The notes beneath the pieces were generated by a model that saw only the letters and a list, made by a program, of their open reading frames with translations, searched no databases and was not told the origin of the DNA. Made by a program: the position numbers and the translations under genes. DNA of 64,000 nt from Sinotaia quadrata (Eukaryota > Mollusca > Gastropoda > Architaenioglossa > Viviparidae): contig CM054178.1 in assembly GCA_028829895.1 (NCBI GenBank), positions 90,895,558 to 90,959,557 of the forward strand, in the 5' to 3' direction. Shown piece after piece: positions 36,572 to 47,895 of the stretch; position 1 is the first letter of the stretch, and each line of letters opens with the position of its first letter.

Positions 36572-37276
36572 GATAGAAATAAATTGCTTCATTTAATATT
36601 TAAAAATTATAGCTCTGAGTAGTCTGACACACACTTTACGTCTTTACCAGACATACGCTCCATATCGTATACAGCTTGTCGAAGGTAAGAAAACGTATTT
36701 TCTAATCAAATTAAACCCAGCCACTCCAAGGACACACAACATACATGTACACACACACACAAACATACACACATATACATACATACACACACACTTACAC
36801 ATACATAAACACCCCACTTCCCACCTACTTTTTAATCACGCGTGTTCGTTTCTAATTTGATATTTTTTATAGACTTTTCTGCAATTTTTTTTCAACATAG
36901 AGCCAATCTTTTATTTCCTCTTGTAAAATGGTGACTACTTAGTGAAATGATTTTATCCCTACAAATAACGTTACATTCGTCTGCTGGACTGCCGTCTTCT
37001 ACCTCAAGAACTGATTACACCCCCTGAATTAATCAAAGCATGGGTATTCTCAGAATAAAATGTATTTATATTAAGCGTTCTACTTCTTATGAGTCTGAAG
37101 ACAATCAATAGTCTTCTCTTGACAGCTTCCTAACTATATCCCTGCGCCCAAAGCATATTTATAACTCATATATGTGGGTGGAAGGAGCACCCTTGCGCCG
37201 GGAGGGGGGCGGTCCATGACCCCGCTATGTCCCTGCCGCCATACTGTTTCAGCCTTCTCGTTCTCTGTCCGATTAA
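36046..37276. other. Intergenic with CA-type microsatellites
   Basis: CA tract at 36,545-36,570 and ACAC/ATAC-rich 36,745-36,810. No gene recognised. Confidence 0.5.
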
Positions 37277-37397
37277 TTATTTAAGTGGGTGGAAATGGCG
37301 CCATACTGCAGAGGTAATGCCTGCCACCTTCACGTTCGTCTCGAAGGTAAACAACTCCTCCATGCGAAATTTCGGCTTCCTAGCACTCTTCCAATAA
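37277..37397 (-). CDS. Candidate terminal coding exon, unidentified
   Basis: A minus-strand acceptor (TTTTTTATTTACAG) is followed at 37,397 by one phase nucleotide and 39 sense codons ending in TAA. The peptide contains RKPKFRMEELFTFETNVKV and AVWRHFHPLK and has a protein-like composition with CpG-containing codons. I do not recognise the family, no upstream exon was located and no poly(A) signal is obvious, so this may be chance. Confidence 0.2.
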
Positions 37398-38220
37398 CTG
37401 TAAATAAAAAATATACAGACTAATTGTTAGCTTTATTTATTACATTTATTATTTATTTATTAGTTTTATTATGTCACTAATTTTAATTGATATCACGGAT
37501 ACTGTTTATTTTCGTCACAATTCCGATCTCTTCATATAAATAATATATAGATATTGTATTCTTGATATCTTAGAGTTAAAAATCTGACTCACAATGTTTT
37601 GTGCTCCACTGTTAAAGGGAGGCAATCTCTGTCGTGCTTGTTAAACTTTTACTAAGCCCGAGGACATACTCTTATTATCTTCCCCTCAGTGGGATTTCCG
37701 ATCACAGAAAAAGCAGATCTGGCCGACGATGCTTGATGTAATTATATTAGTCATTTCGGTCTTTTGGTTTTGATTATAATTTATATCTCCAGTCTCAGTG
37801 TCAGAAGCCAATTCCAACTGTTTCGGGATTTTATTTAAATTTTCATTTTTTCGGAGGGTATGGCACAAAATCAACAAACATGGAACACTATGAATGTATT
37901 AAATATGCAAACATTGTATGTACATTATGAACGTATGAAATCAGCAAGCAATAAACACTATGAACGTAAAACGAAACAAAGACAACATTATTTTCAGTTT
38001 CCATATTCTTAGCAAAGGTACTTGAAGATGGTGACATATTTTTTAATGCAAGCAGAAAGAAAGATTATACAGAAGGTGTTGGTTGTAACATGACATTGGT
38101 TCAAGGCTAAAGGCTGCCAGACCTGCAGGCCGACTACTAAATTGGCCACCATTCTGTTCCAGAAGAGCCATGTATCACTCATCTTCAGTCAATAGCAGGT
38201 TCTCTACAGACTACAGCAGT
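37398..38220. other. Intergenic, no gene recognised
   Basis: AT-rich. A 63-codon minus-strand open frame at 37,686-37,877 has no recognisable domain. Confidence 0.45.
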
Positions 38221-38221
38221 T

Positions 38222-38395
38222 TTGATGACTTTGACATTAACATTGCCTGGCTCTCATCACTTACAGTGTTTTGATGACTTTGACATTAACATTGCCTTGC
38301 TCTCATCACTTACAGTGTTTTGATGACTCTGACATTAACTCCTCTCATGACTTAAAGTGTTCTGATGATTTCGATATTAACTGCAGTGTTGCTTA
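38222..38395. repeat. About 54-bp repeat, three copies
   Basis: TTTTGATGACTTTGACATTA followed by ACATTGCCTGGCTCTCATCA CTTACAG, the third copy degenerate. Confidence 0.88.
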
Positions 38396-38761
38396 GCTAG
38401 TTAAAGAGTATATCTATTGTATCACTTGTAACTTTTTGTCGTGTATGCTGTATTGAGATCTCAATTGCTACTTATGAAAGTAACAGTTCATATATAAACC
38501 TTTTTATCATTCTGTCTTCTCTTTCTACACCAATCCTAACCACATTTCACATATAGAATGGAGAACGGCATTCACCATGTCAACGTCACAACAAATTGCA
38601 GTGTTAGCGTAACTTCTGTGTCAAGAATGCAGGATGGCATTAAGCCTGTATATATAAATTAAAATTTATAAAACAAAAGCACCAAATTATAACTGAAAAG
38701 GGTCTTCGATTTGCAGAAGGGTACGAAGAAGTGAAGTCAGCTGTGCACAAGGTAAAGCATT

Positions 38762-38998
38762 CCTGCAGTCAAGTTAACTACACAGAAGACAGTTATTCCT
38801 GCAGTCAAGTTAACTACACAGAAGACAGTTATTCCCGCAGTCAAGTTAACTACACAGAAGACAGTTATTCCTGCAGTCAAGTTAACTACACAGAAGACAG
38901 TTATTCCTGCAGTCAAGTTAACTGCACAAAAGACAGTTATTCCTGCAGTCAAGTTAACTACACAGAAGACGGTTATTCCTGCAGTCAAGTTAACTGCG
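38762..38998. repeat. 36-bp minisatellite
   Basis: About 6.6 copies of CCTGCAGTCAAGTTAACTAC followed by ACAGAAGACAGTTATT. The unit is a multiple of three without stops, which keeps frames open on both strands. Confidence 0.96.
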
Positions 38999-39214
38999 CG
39001 CAAGGCAAAATCACCATGAGTCAAGTTTTTAAGTTGACAAGTCAGTGTTGCGATTGACTTTTGTCAGCAGCACCATTCATACAGTTCTTACGGTTAACAC
39101 CAGAAAACTCTCGTTTGTTCACTGGCAGTAGTATTATCTCGAATTTGAAGTTGTCTTCTCTTTGGTCCACCACTGAGCCTTCTAAAGAAATTTCAAAAGA
39201 TTCTACATTGCCTC

Positions 39215-39570
39215 TACAATTCTTTTAAAAACTGGTTTTTATACACAAGTGGTTTTTAATAACACTGGTCCTGTCACTCCACTTCTCCACAGTATCCTTG
39301 ACTACCTGGTCAAAGCAGAATCTCTTTTCTTTGTTAGGTTAGCTGTCACGTGCCAGCCCTAAATACCCGAGTGATCTCACTCTTGTGTACACTTCTGCCT
39401 TGAATCTGTGCTCATTATCACGTCTGCATATTTTCAAAATTCCGACAGCAAAGTAAAAATCTTTTACGGTTAACATTCATTTGCTGTCCAATCTTGGAAC
39501 TTGCTGCCTTGTGAGCTGAATTCCAAAAGGCTCAGTCGTGTGTTCAAGAGGGCTGGAGCTCAAGACAAGT
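39215..39570 (+). pseudogene. Decayed LINE reverse-transcriptase tail
   Basis: Across shifted and interrupted frames the order of conserved blocks of a non-LTR RT C-terminus is visible: GPVTPLLHSI (cf. the H-x-TPLLxSLHWLP block), VKAESLF, PSDLTLVYTSALNLCSLSRL, KIPTAK then a stop, and FAVQSWNLLPCEL. Stops and frameshifts show it is dead and old, and the surrounding sequence is CpG-poor as expected of a methylated relic. This lineage looks different from the copy at 8,560-8,994. Confidence 0.6.
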
Positions 39571-40320
39571 TTTCATCATCAAAGAATAGAAGTGCTATTG
39601 TTTTAAGTGCATCCATTTTAGTTACGTATTTCTTGTAAATAAGTGTATTTCTTTCAGGTTGCCATTGAGCATGTGGATTCATCATTGCTTTTGAATATTA
39701 TTATATTTAGACTTGGCAGTTTCTATGATTACTAGGTAGTTTTTAGTAGAGAGTTTTACATAGTGTTTTTAGATATCAAAACAGTAATTTCTTAGTGCAC
39801 ATTATTACATTTTAAGTCTGTCACACCTTACATTCTAGAGGCGTTTGAAAGCCTGGCGAACTACATATTTCTGACGACCCTGAGTGGGAGCGCGGCGACA
39901 GAGCAGAAGGCACAACACAAACGACTTTTTGAGGTTCAGTTGTCAAGCCTGTTAGCAGCCAGTAGTGGGCGGTTTGTACTATCTGATCCGACAGGCTTGC
40001 TCAGTGCCTAAATTGCCGAGTCAATCTACAGAGGAAACGTAATTGCATTTCGTCTTCACTCTTTGTGCAAGGGGAGCTGTTAAGGTTAGGATGCATTATT
40101 GTATTACGTGTTTATTTACTACACGTTCACCTATAAAACTGTCTATATTTCAAACCACCAAACCGTGACTTTACTGGTTAGCGCGCACAGGGCTGATTTT
40201 TTTCTGGAAGGATGGACGCTTGGCCTTTGACCTCAAGGACACTCCTAATTTCAATATAGTTTGTACCCCTCCCCCGGCTGCATAGTATTTATGCTTGAGA
40301 ATTGTGCTCTCACTTCCATC
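39571..40320. other. Intergenic, no gene recognised
   Basis: CpG-poor to about 39,850, then CpG-richer 39,850-40,080. No domain visible. Confidence 0.45.
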
Positions 40321-40374
40321 CGACAGCGCGAAAGCGGCGGAAGCCGAAACCGCCCCCTACATTAATAATAATAA
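40321..40374 (+). mobile_element. Tiny GC-rich insertion with 12-bp target duplication and (ATT)n-like tail
   Basis: CTCACTTCCATC stands on both sides (40,309-40,320 and 40,375-40,386) of a 54-bp insert. It starts CGACAGCGCGAAAGCGGCGG, runs on AAGCCGAAACCGCCCCCTAC and ends ATTAATAATAATAAT. The core matches the insert at 14,521-14,567 in the opposite orientation. A simple-repeat tail plus target duplication is the structure of a 5'-truncated LINE or SINE end. Confidence 0.7.
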
Positions 40375-40435
40375 TCTCACTTCCATCTGACCCCCTACAA
40401 ACCACCCATGGCACATAATAAAAATAACACTAGCT

Positions 40436-40690
40436 TCAGCCTTAACATCAAGGATATAATAACTGGCTTCAGCATAAACATCATAGATATAATATTGGCT
40501 TTAGCTTAAATACCCCTTATGTCATATGGGCTTAAGTCTAAACATCATAGATCTAATTCTGGCTTCAGTGTAAGCATCACAGGTATAATACCGGTTTCAA
40601 CCTAAGCCTCATAGATATAACAATGATTTCTGCCTAAACATTATAGATGTAACACTAGGTTCAGCCTGAACATCATAGTTGTGTACAATG
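40436..40690. repeat. Degenerate about 60-bp repeat
   Basis: Variants of CTGGCTTCAGCCTAAACATC followed by ATAGATATAA, about five copies. Confidence 0.8.
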
Positions 40691-40725
40691 ACCTAAGTAA
40701 CACAAAAATAACTTTGGCTTTGGCC

Positions 40726-41185
40726 TACCACCAGATAGGTTCTTGTGACTGCTGTATGAACAGCTGGACCTATAGGTTCTTATGACTGTATGGACAGCTG
40801 GACTTATAGGTTTTTGTGACTGTATAGGCAGCTGAACTTATAGGTTCTTGGTTCTGCTGTATGGACAGTTGGAAATATAGGTTCTTGTGACTGCTGTATG
40901 GACAGCTGGACCTATAGGTTCTTGTGACTGCTGTATGGACAGTTGGAAATATAGGTTCTTGTGACTGCTGTACAGACAGCTGGACCTATAGGTTCTTGTG
41001 ACTGCTGTACAGACAGCTGGACCTATAGGTTCTTGTGACTGCTGTACAGACAGCTGGACTTATAGGTTCTTGTGACTGCTGTATGGACAGTTGGAAATAT
41101 AGGTTCTTGTGACTACTGTATGGACAGTTGGAAATATAGGTTCTTGTGACTGCTGTATGGACAGTTGGAAATATAGGTTCTTGTG
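40726..41185. repeat. 36-37-bp minisatellite leading into dispersed repeat A
   Basis: About 12 copies of TATAGGTTCTTGTGACTGCT followed by GTATGGACAGCTGGACC. Two stray copies recur at 42,390-42,490. Confidence 0.95.
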
Positions 41186-41598
41186 ACTGCGACGTTTGGC
41201 TGGGAGATGGGCACGATGTTAATTCTTTACCTCCCTGGACCGCCCATAACCTTAGGCTAATCCCAAAACACACCTTCTGGCTGACTACATACGTTAGAAA
41301 GATGGAAGATAGGAAATATAAAAAATAGAATGATAGTTCTAGAAGATAGCTTAGAGCCCCCTGATACAACCATATATATTAATTAAATACAGGTGACAGA
41401 CTACAACACATAAGATGTAAGTGAGTCTTGCCAACACGAGTCGTCTAAGTATCAACAATAAATTATTCAACAAGAAATAAAATAAGACAGAACATGGTTA
41501 CAAATATCAAATAATTCAATGTTTACAGTTAGAGTTTATAAATGAATATCGTTCATAATCATGACTATGTAGTGTCATAAGAGAATGTTCATTTGAGT
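41186..41598. mobile_element. Dispersed repeat A, copy 2
   Basis: Same-orientation homologue of 14,700-15,098 (shared blocks listed there), with the GCTGGGAGATGGGC head present once and not amplified. Here too a minisatellite sits directly at the left edge, but with a different unit. Confidence 0.6.
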
Positions 41599-43020
41599 CC
41601 TTTGGCACTGTGGTAGTTATTTGGTTTGTTCATATGAGTGAACTAATAGGTGAGTTTATAAGAGAACACTGAGTGAACTCCAAAAACTTCTTTGATTAAA
41701 CTTTGATCAAACTTGACTGAAGTTGTATAGTTGTTGATTTATATTCACTTAACTTTAGGATTCACATGACATGTCATCTAGGATCTCAGTCTTAGTCTGT
41801 GGCCTGTGGCCCATGTGTTGTTTCACTCTGGTATTGCTTCATGGCTCAGTGTTCATCAACATTCAATGTCCAAGATAAAGTGTTGATCTGCCAGTAAAAT
41901 ACAAATGGGCTAAGAATTCGTCCACATGTGTTCACTCATGCTAGAACACTCGTACTTAGATGGTCATCATACATTCTAATATCATAAGTGAAATATAGCA
42001 ATATAAAATATAGTCAAGATCAAATGAACATAAATATAATATTTAGTTATGCAAGCTAAACCACATACCTTAGGCAGTAATAGATACAGAGGATAGTTTC
42101 CTTCTGTGTTGGTAACTGGCAATAAGGGTTAGTGCCTTAGTGGTATGATTGCAACTTATTAATGCTGGGAAAGAAAGTACATATTGCCTCAATGGTAAGT
42201 TGCATTCAACTGATGCTTATTAGGTTAGTTTCTGGTACAATCATTGCACATGGTTGAGCTGCACATGGATTGGTTTGTTAAAGTGAGTAGCAACTCAGGA
42301 GATAGGGGTCAATGCTTTAGACTTTAGAGTTAGGTTTGCTTGTAGTCTATTTTTTAGAGGAAGGTGGGTTGGGCTATACGAGCCAGTATGTGACAGTGAC
42401 TGTTGTACAGACATCTGGTTCTATGTGACAGCTGTATGGACAGCTGGACCCTATAGGTTCTTATGACTGTTGTACGGAAAGCTGGACCTGCTCCATATAA
42501 AAATAAAAGGCACTAACAAGCAAGGAAAATGAAAGCAGGTGTCATATCCCCATCTTCCTGCATCAGTTGATTTCTTCCTTGATGCTGAACACCTCTCTCG
42601 GAATGGACGAAAGCTGGAAGCGAATGTTAAGTAGGAATGAATCAGTTAGTCACTTCATGATTCCCATTCGATTTGTAAGTTGTTGAGTCTTAATCAAACA
42701 CTGGTTATGGAACTTTGTTTTGTAAGTTCTCTAGTCTTAATCAAACACTGGTTATGGAACTTTGTTTTTCGCGGTAATGTAGAAACTAGGTTCTCAATCA
42801 AGTGACCAGTATTCAATACCAACCTAGGGTGAAAACTTATGAGTTAATCAACATTTTAGCTTAAGGGAGTGGGTTTAGTGTCTACAGTCTGTCAGAGGGG
42901 ATGATAAATCAAGTCCAGTGTGCTAAAAGCTACATGCTTTAAAGATTCTTTGGCAGTTAAAAATTGGAAATAGTAAGCAGTTTCTAGTACCATTGCATGC
43001 AGACAATCCAAGAACTCTCA
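41599..43020. other. CpG-poor intergenic, no gene recognised
   Basis: A 51-bp duplication around GTCTTAATCAAACACTGGTT (42,686-42,768) is the only notable structure besides stray units of the 40.7-kb minisatellite. Confidence 0.45.
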
Positions 43021-43029
43021 GTCGATTTA

Positions 43030-43455
43030 TAGCAATCTTATTATGTAGAGACAGACAGGATAGTTGGGAGGAAGAACACGCCAAGCAGTAATCTTATTTG
43101 GGAGACAGGATAGATGGGAGGAAGAACACCTCACGGTAGTAGTCTTACTGTAGAGAGAAGGGATAGCTGGAGTAAGAACACCTCACGGTAGTAGTCTTAC
43201 TGTAGAGAGAAGGGATAGCTGGAGTAAGAACATCTGACGACAGTAGTCTTATATGAGTTGTAGATAAAAATGATATCTAGGAGTAAGAACACCTCACGAC
43301 AGTAGTCTTACAGGAGTTGTAGATAGACAGGATAGCTGGAAGTAAGAACACCCCAAGACAGTAATCTTATCTGAGCTGTAGAGAGACATGATAGCTGGAA
43401 GTAAGAGCACCTCACGAAAGTAGTCTTATTTGAACTGTAGAGAGATAGGATACCT
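43030..43455. repeat. About 55-bp minisatellite
   Basis: About eight copies of GATAGCTGGAAGTAAGAACA followed by CCTCACGACAGTAGTCTTAT and TGTAGAGAGA, irregular. Confidence 0.9.
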
Positions 43456-45125
43456 GAAAGTCGGAACATATCTAAACACTGTAAAGTGTTTTTTATTTGT
43501 AAAGTGTTGCTGGGTTGAAAAATGTACATGTATAAGTGTGTGTATATTATCTTATATTTTGAAATGCTACTAATCTTGTAAGTGGTTAAGATAAAAGTGG
43601 TGGGCAAAACTATTTTTACCAACAGTAAATTAAGTGGGTAAATTGCCGCTATTACTGGTCGTCATCATTACTACAAGACATATAGCGAGGGTCGATATAT
43701 ACTTATATAGGATATCAGATGAAAGTTTAATGATAACATTTTAATAATTTATCATAATAACCTCACTGAAGTTTCGATTTATACGTAACATCAAACATTT
43801 GCTCTCCTCTACCCACGGCACGATATCGTTTCCAACCAGAACATAAATATATGTCTTAGCATTTTCACCCGCCTGCAAAAACAGCTATTAGTTCACAACA
43901 ACAGTTTTGGAGTCTGCGGGTGCAAGTTTATCGGGGCTGCTGATAAGCAATTGTTATATGTTATATGTCGGATCGAATCTTAATCTATAGCCGAACACTG
44001 CAGTATTCCTAGGCCCTCCAGCACACAAATGAACGTTCAGATTGTTAATGCTGATTTTGTAGTGGTTGAATTCTATATCAATTCTAGAAAGAAACGTTAT
44101 TTCATGTATAATAATGTGCGGCACCAAGGTACCAACTGATTCTCGCCATGTACGACTGATGTCACGTTCAACCCTAAGTCAGTTATGACACGAGGGTTGT
44201 AGTCAGAACATAAATATCAAAGCAGTTAGCACACTTTGACCGTTACTGTGTCAAGATCAAAATTCCTCAACATTTAGAGACACCCAGACTTCCATCATGT
44301 CCCATATCGACATCAACTCAAGTTTATTAAATCAGAAAGTTACATTCATCCTATTGTGGGCGATAGTGGGTAATAGATTCTACTCATTAGCATAACTTCA
44401 AATGCTGTCACCCCATCCCCTATTCCCGCAGAAAATCCCCCCATCCCAATTTTCCATATGCGCGCGCGCACACACACACATGCACTCACATACACACTCA
44501 ACTCCTGCTCCACATGAAAACAGTTTGTGGTGCACACCTACAACAACTTGATCATATGCAGATTTTTAAATTAAATTTTCAAATACATTTTTATTTTAAA
44601 GAAAAGGAATAGCTATTGGACCTCGTCTGTTAAAAGGTCCCCAAGTACTGCGGCTGCTACAAGGACGCACTGATTGTACTGCAGATGTAAACAGTCACGG
44701 AGACAATAATGGTGTAAACATTGCACATTACTAATATAGATAGTTTATGCTTGGACTTAGATTTATGACTAGATTTATAAATATCTGTCATTCTGTGTCT
44801 ATATCAGTATCGGAATATCAATTAAAAAGTATACAACCCCCAGCCTAATAGCAAAAGGGCAAGTTCATCAGTTTATTCAAATATTCAAACTGACCAATCC
44901 ACGTAACGCAGGTGATTTTTTTTTCCTGCATGAATTCCGTTACTGTTGTTCAGTCTCTTCAACTAGGCACTGTTCCGAGACCATAAGTATGACCCCGGTC
45001 TAGAGCCGGACACAAATTTCCTGTTTGCATAATCTTTTGTTAAGGTAGGCAGATTACACACAGTTTGGTTGGCTGCCTATGATAAGTCGCAGAATAAGTT
45101 CCACAGGTATGACTAGCCGGAAATT
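43456..45125. other. Intergenic, no gene recognised
   Basis: Contains a short GC then CA tract at 44,461-44,481. No domain or splice-supported exon seen. Confidence 0.5.
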
Positions 45126-45129
45126 CATT

Positions 45130-45644
45130 ACACACCTGCATAGTCACTCACTGTGCGTTGCATCTTCGGACGATCGTAATTTATTCTGCATGGCGTTGCC
45201 TTAAGCATACGCAATAGTGCCGTGTGCTGTACAACCTCGGCATTATAGCCGCCTGCCGCAGTCGTTCCTCCTTTGCAAGGCCTCAGTAGGCAAAGCCTCC
45301 CACTCGCCCGTTGACCCGTGAGAAAGGTTACGTCGGCCCTATTTGGATATAGAAACTCAATACACAGGCTTGTACAGTCATTGTACAGACCTGGAACAGG
45401 AACGGCTTCCTGAGAGGGGAGGGGGAAATATGGCGCCCGGATTGTGATTTCCCGGCTCACTTTGTTTCACAAAACCACTGCTGTTTGGTTTTTTAAAATC
45501 TCCTGGAAAGATTACTTGTGTTGGATTTTATATCATGTGTGTATGTGTGCAATACTAGTGGAGTGTTAAGTCTGTGTGATTTAAGAAAAAAAAACTCCGT
45601 CGGTGGTTGCCTTGCCATCAGGCGGCTGTAATTTATTCCATTTG
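45130..45644 (+). promoter_or_regulatory. Probable promoter and non-coding first exon of the FRRS1-like gene
   Basis: 45,130-45,460 is the last CpG-rich block before the CpG-poor gene. It contains a YY1/E2F-like AATATGGCGCCC at 45,428-45,439 after a G-rich run, and no TATA box. Downstream, CCATTTG/GTAAGT at 45,645 is a strong donor, and an acceptor lies just before the start codon (TATGTACAG, about 47,872). This supports, but does not prove, a leader exon ending at 45,644. A 110-codon minus-strand open frame (45,128-45,460) matches nothing and is probably a by-product of GC content. Confidence 0.4.
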
Positions 45645-46079
45645 GTAAGTCATTTTAGCATCGCATTCCAATTGAACTTTACAAAAAGAAATGTAGATCA
45701 CGAATTTAATAAATATTGTTTCATAGAGATATGCTACATAATTCTGTAAGACCTTTATCTTGCGTATAATCTCAAAGTAGGCCTATATAATATAGTGTAC
45801 ATGTAATTAGTTAACTTTGCTGGAGTTGCGTCAGTACGTTTTATTTACTTTTTCTTTGCATGCTTCCTTCTAAAATGTTTTGGGTTTACAATAGGATGTT
45901 AGATTATCAAGGATACAAGACGCGAACGCCATTAAAATAATGTGTAGATTAATTTAAAATTGTCTCACCATCACCACTTTGTTAGTTTGTAACATTTGGT
46001 CTCGAGTTTTAACAATCGGGTCATCAATCAGAATATCATATAGTGATATACATATGCATTCCAATGCCTGAGGTGATAT

Positions 46080-46900
46080 AATCTAATGCTAACCCACATT
46101 AATCAGCTGGTAGAGAAACTAGAAGGAATTCTGAAAATTTAATTAACCAATGGTACATTAAACACACATTGTTCAGCTGGTAGAGAAACTAGAAGGAATT
46201 CAGAAAGTTTTATCAGTGGTACATTAAACTAAAGTTTAAACACACATTGTTCAGCTGGTATAGAAACTAGAAGGAATTCAATGGTACATTAAACACACTT
46301 TGTTCAGCTGGTAGAGAAACTAGAAGGAATTCTGAAAGTTTAATCAATGGTACATTAAACACACATTAATGATTAATCAGCTGGTAGAGAAACTAGTAAA
46401 GTAGTAGGAATTCTGAAAGTTTAATCAGTGGTACATTAACACACATTGTTCAACTGGTATAGAAACTAGAACTAGAAGGAATTCTGAAAATTTAATCAAT
46501 GGTACATTAAACACACATTGTTCAGCTGGTATAGAAACTAGAATAGAACTAGAATTAGAAAGAATTTTGAAAGTTTAATCAGTGGTACATTAAATACACA
46601 TTAATCAGCTGGTAGAGAAACTAGTAGTAGTAGGAATTCTAAAAGTTTAACCAATGCTACATCAAACCCACATTAACCAGCTGGTAGAGAATCTAGAATG
46701 AATTTGAAAGTTTAAACAATGCTACAGTAAACCCACATTAATCAGCTGGTAGAGAAACTAGAATTAATTCTGAAAGTTTAATCAATGCTACATTAAACCC
46801 AAATTAATCAGCCAGCAGAGAAACTGGACAGAATACTGAAACTGAAAGTCTAATCAGTTCTACATTGAATCCAAGTTCAACAGTCAGCAGAAAAAGTGGA
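46080..46900. repeat. About 65-bp degenerate minisatellite
   Basis: About 11 copies of TCAGCTGGTAGAGAAACTAG followed by AAGGAATTCTGAAAGTTTAA and TCAATGGTACATTAAACACA, with internal insertions (extra ACTAGAA). It lies in the presumed leader intron of the FRRS1-like gene. The rest of 45,645-47,895 is AT-rich and unremarkable. Confidence 0.92.
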
Positions 46901-47895
46901 AAGACTGCTGAAACAGTGAAACTGAAAGTCAAATTAGATTATATTTATATAAAAGAAATAATTCTCAGTTGATAATTATTTTTTCAGTTGTATCTTTTAA
47001 AAATATATTCTTAATTACAACTTGGTCAAATTTTTTGTTATACTTTGAAGTAAAGAATTGAAGCATGAAAAGTCCAAAAGCTAAAAAGAAAAAAAATGGA
47101 AGGAAAGCTTTAAATTTTAATATGGCAACTCCTCGGAAGAATTGTAAATAAATTTTACTCTCTATTGAAATAAAATAAAAATATGCAACTTGCAAAAATT
47201 AAAGTTATCACTTTGACAAAAGAGCAGTTTATATTTTCCATTTGTTTTAATTAAATAACATTTAAACATATTTTGGCATAGGATTACTTTATATAATGTA
47301 TAAGACTAAAGGTTTTACAGCATCATTAATATTCATGCTACTAAATTAGTAATATTCTCTTTTGGCTATATTTATTCTTTTATGATATTGCAAAATTAAG
47401 AAATTAAGAAATTTAGAAAGTAAATATAGTAAATTTCATTTTCAGTGTCTTTTCAAAGTGGCTATAGAAACTAGAGTGAATACTATAAATTATTAAATAA
47501 AAACTAGATTTAATAAGTCTTTATTGGATACACACAGTTTTTATATATTTTAAAATATTAATTATTATATTTGATGGAGATAGGTGCTTAAAAATAAAAC
47601 TCTACAAAACAATTTATGCCACATTTATTTAAAAATTACTAAATGTATAAATTTGTAATTACAATTTTATTTTTAGTTCCTTGAACAAAATTCTGATCTG
47701 CAATTACTAAAATGCCCCAGAATCTTTGTTTTTTGTTTTTTTATTGTTAATGTTAGCTAATTATTGGGAACCTAAACGGACATCACCACATTTTCCTTAA
47801 TTTAATTTAGTGGCTTTAGTGGCCATTTCTAGAACTTAGAAGTAGAATACATTTATAAATTTGTATGTACAGACTATTTGAAAACAGACACCAGG

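Noticed and set aside
38731..39057. Open frames on both strands with a 12-residue repeat
   Set aside because: Produced by a stop-free 36-bp minisatellite; no splice or conservation support.
40986..41369. 127-codon minus-strand frame
   Set aside because: The C-terminal half is minisatellite and the rest is dispersed repeat A; no domain.
45128..45460. 110-codon minus-strand open frame
   Set aside because: Lies in the GC-rich presumed promoter, matches no family and is antisense to the likely leader exon.
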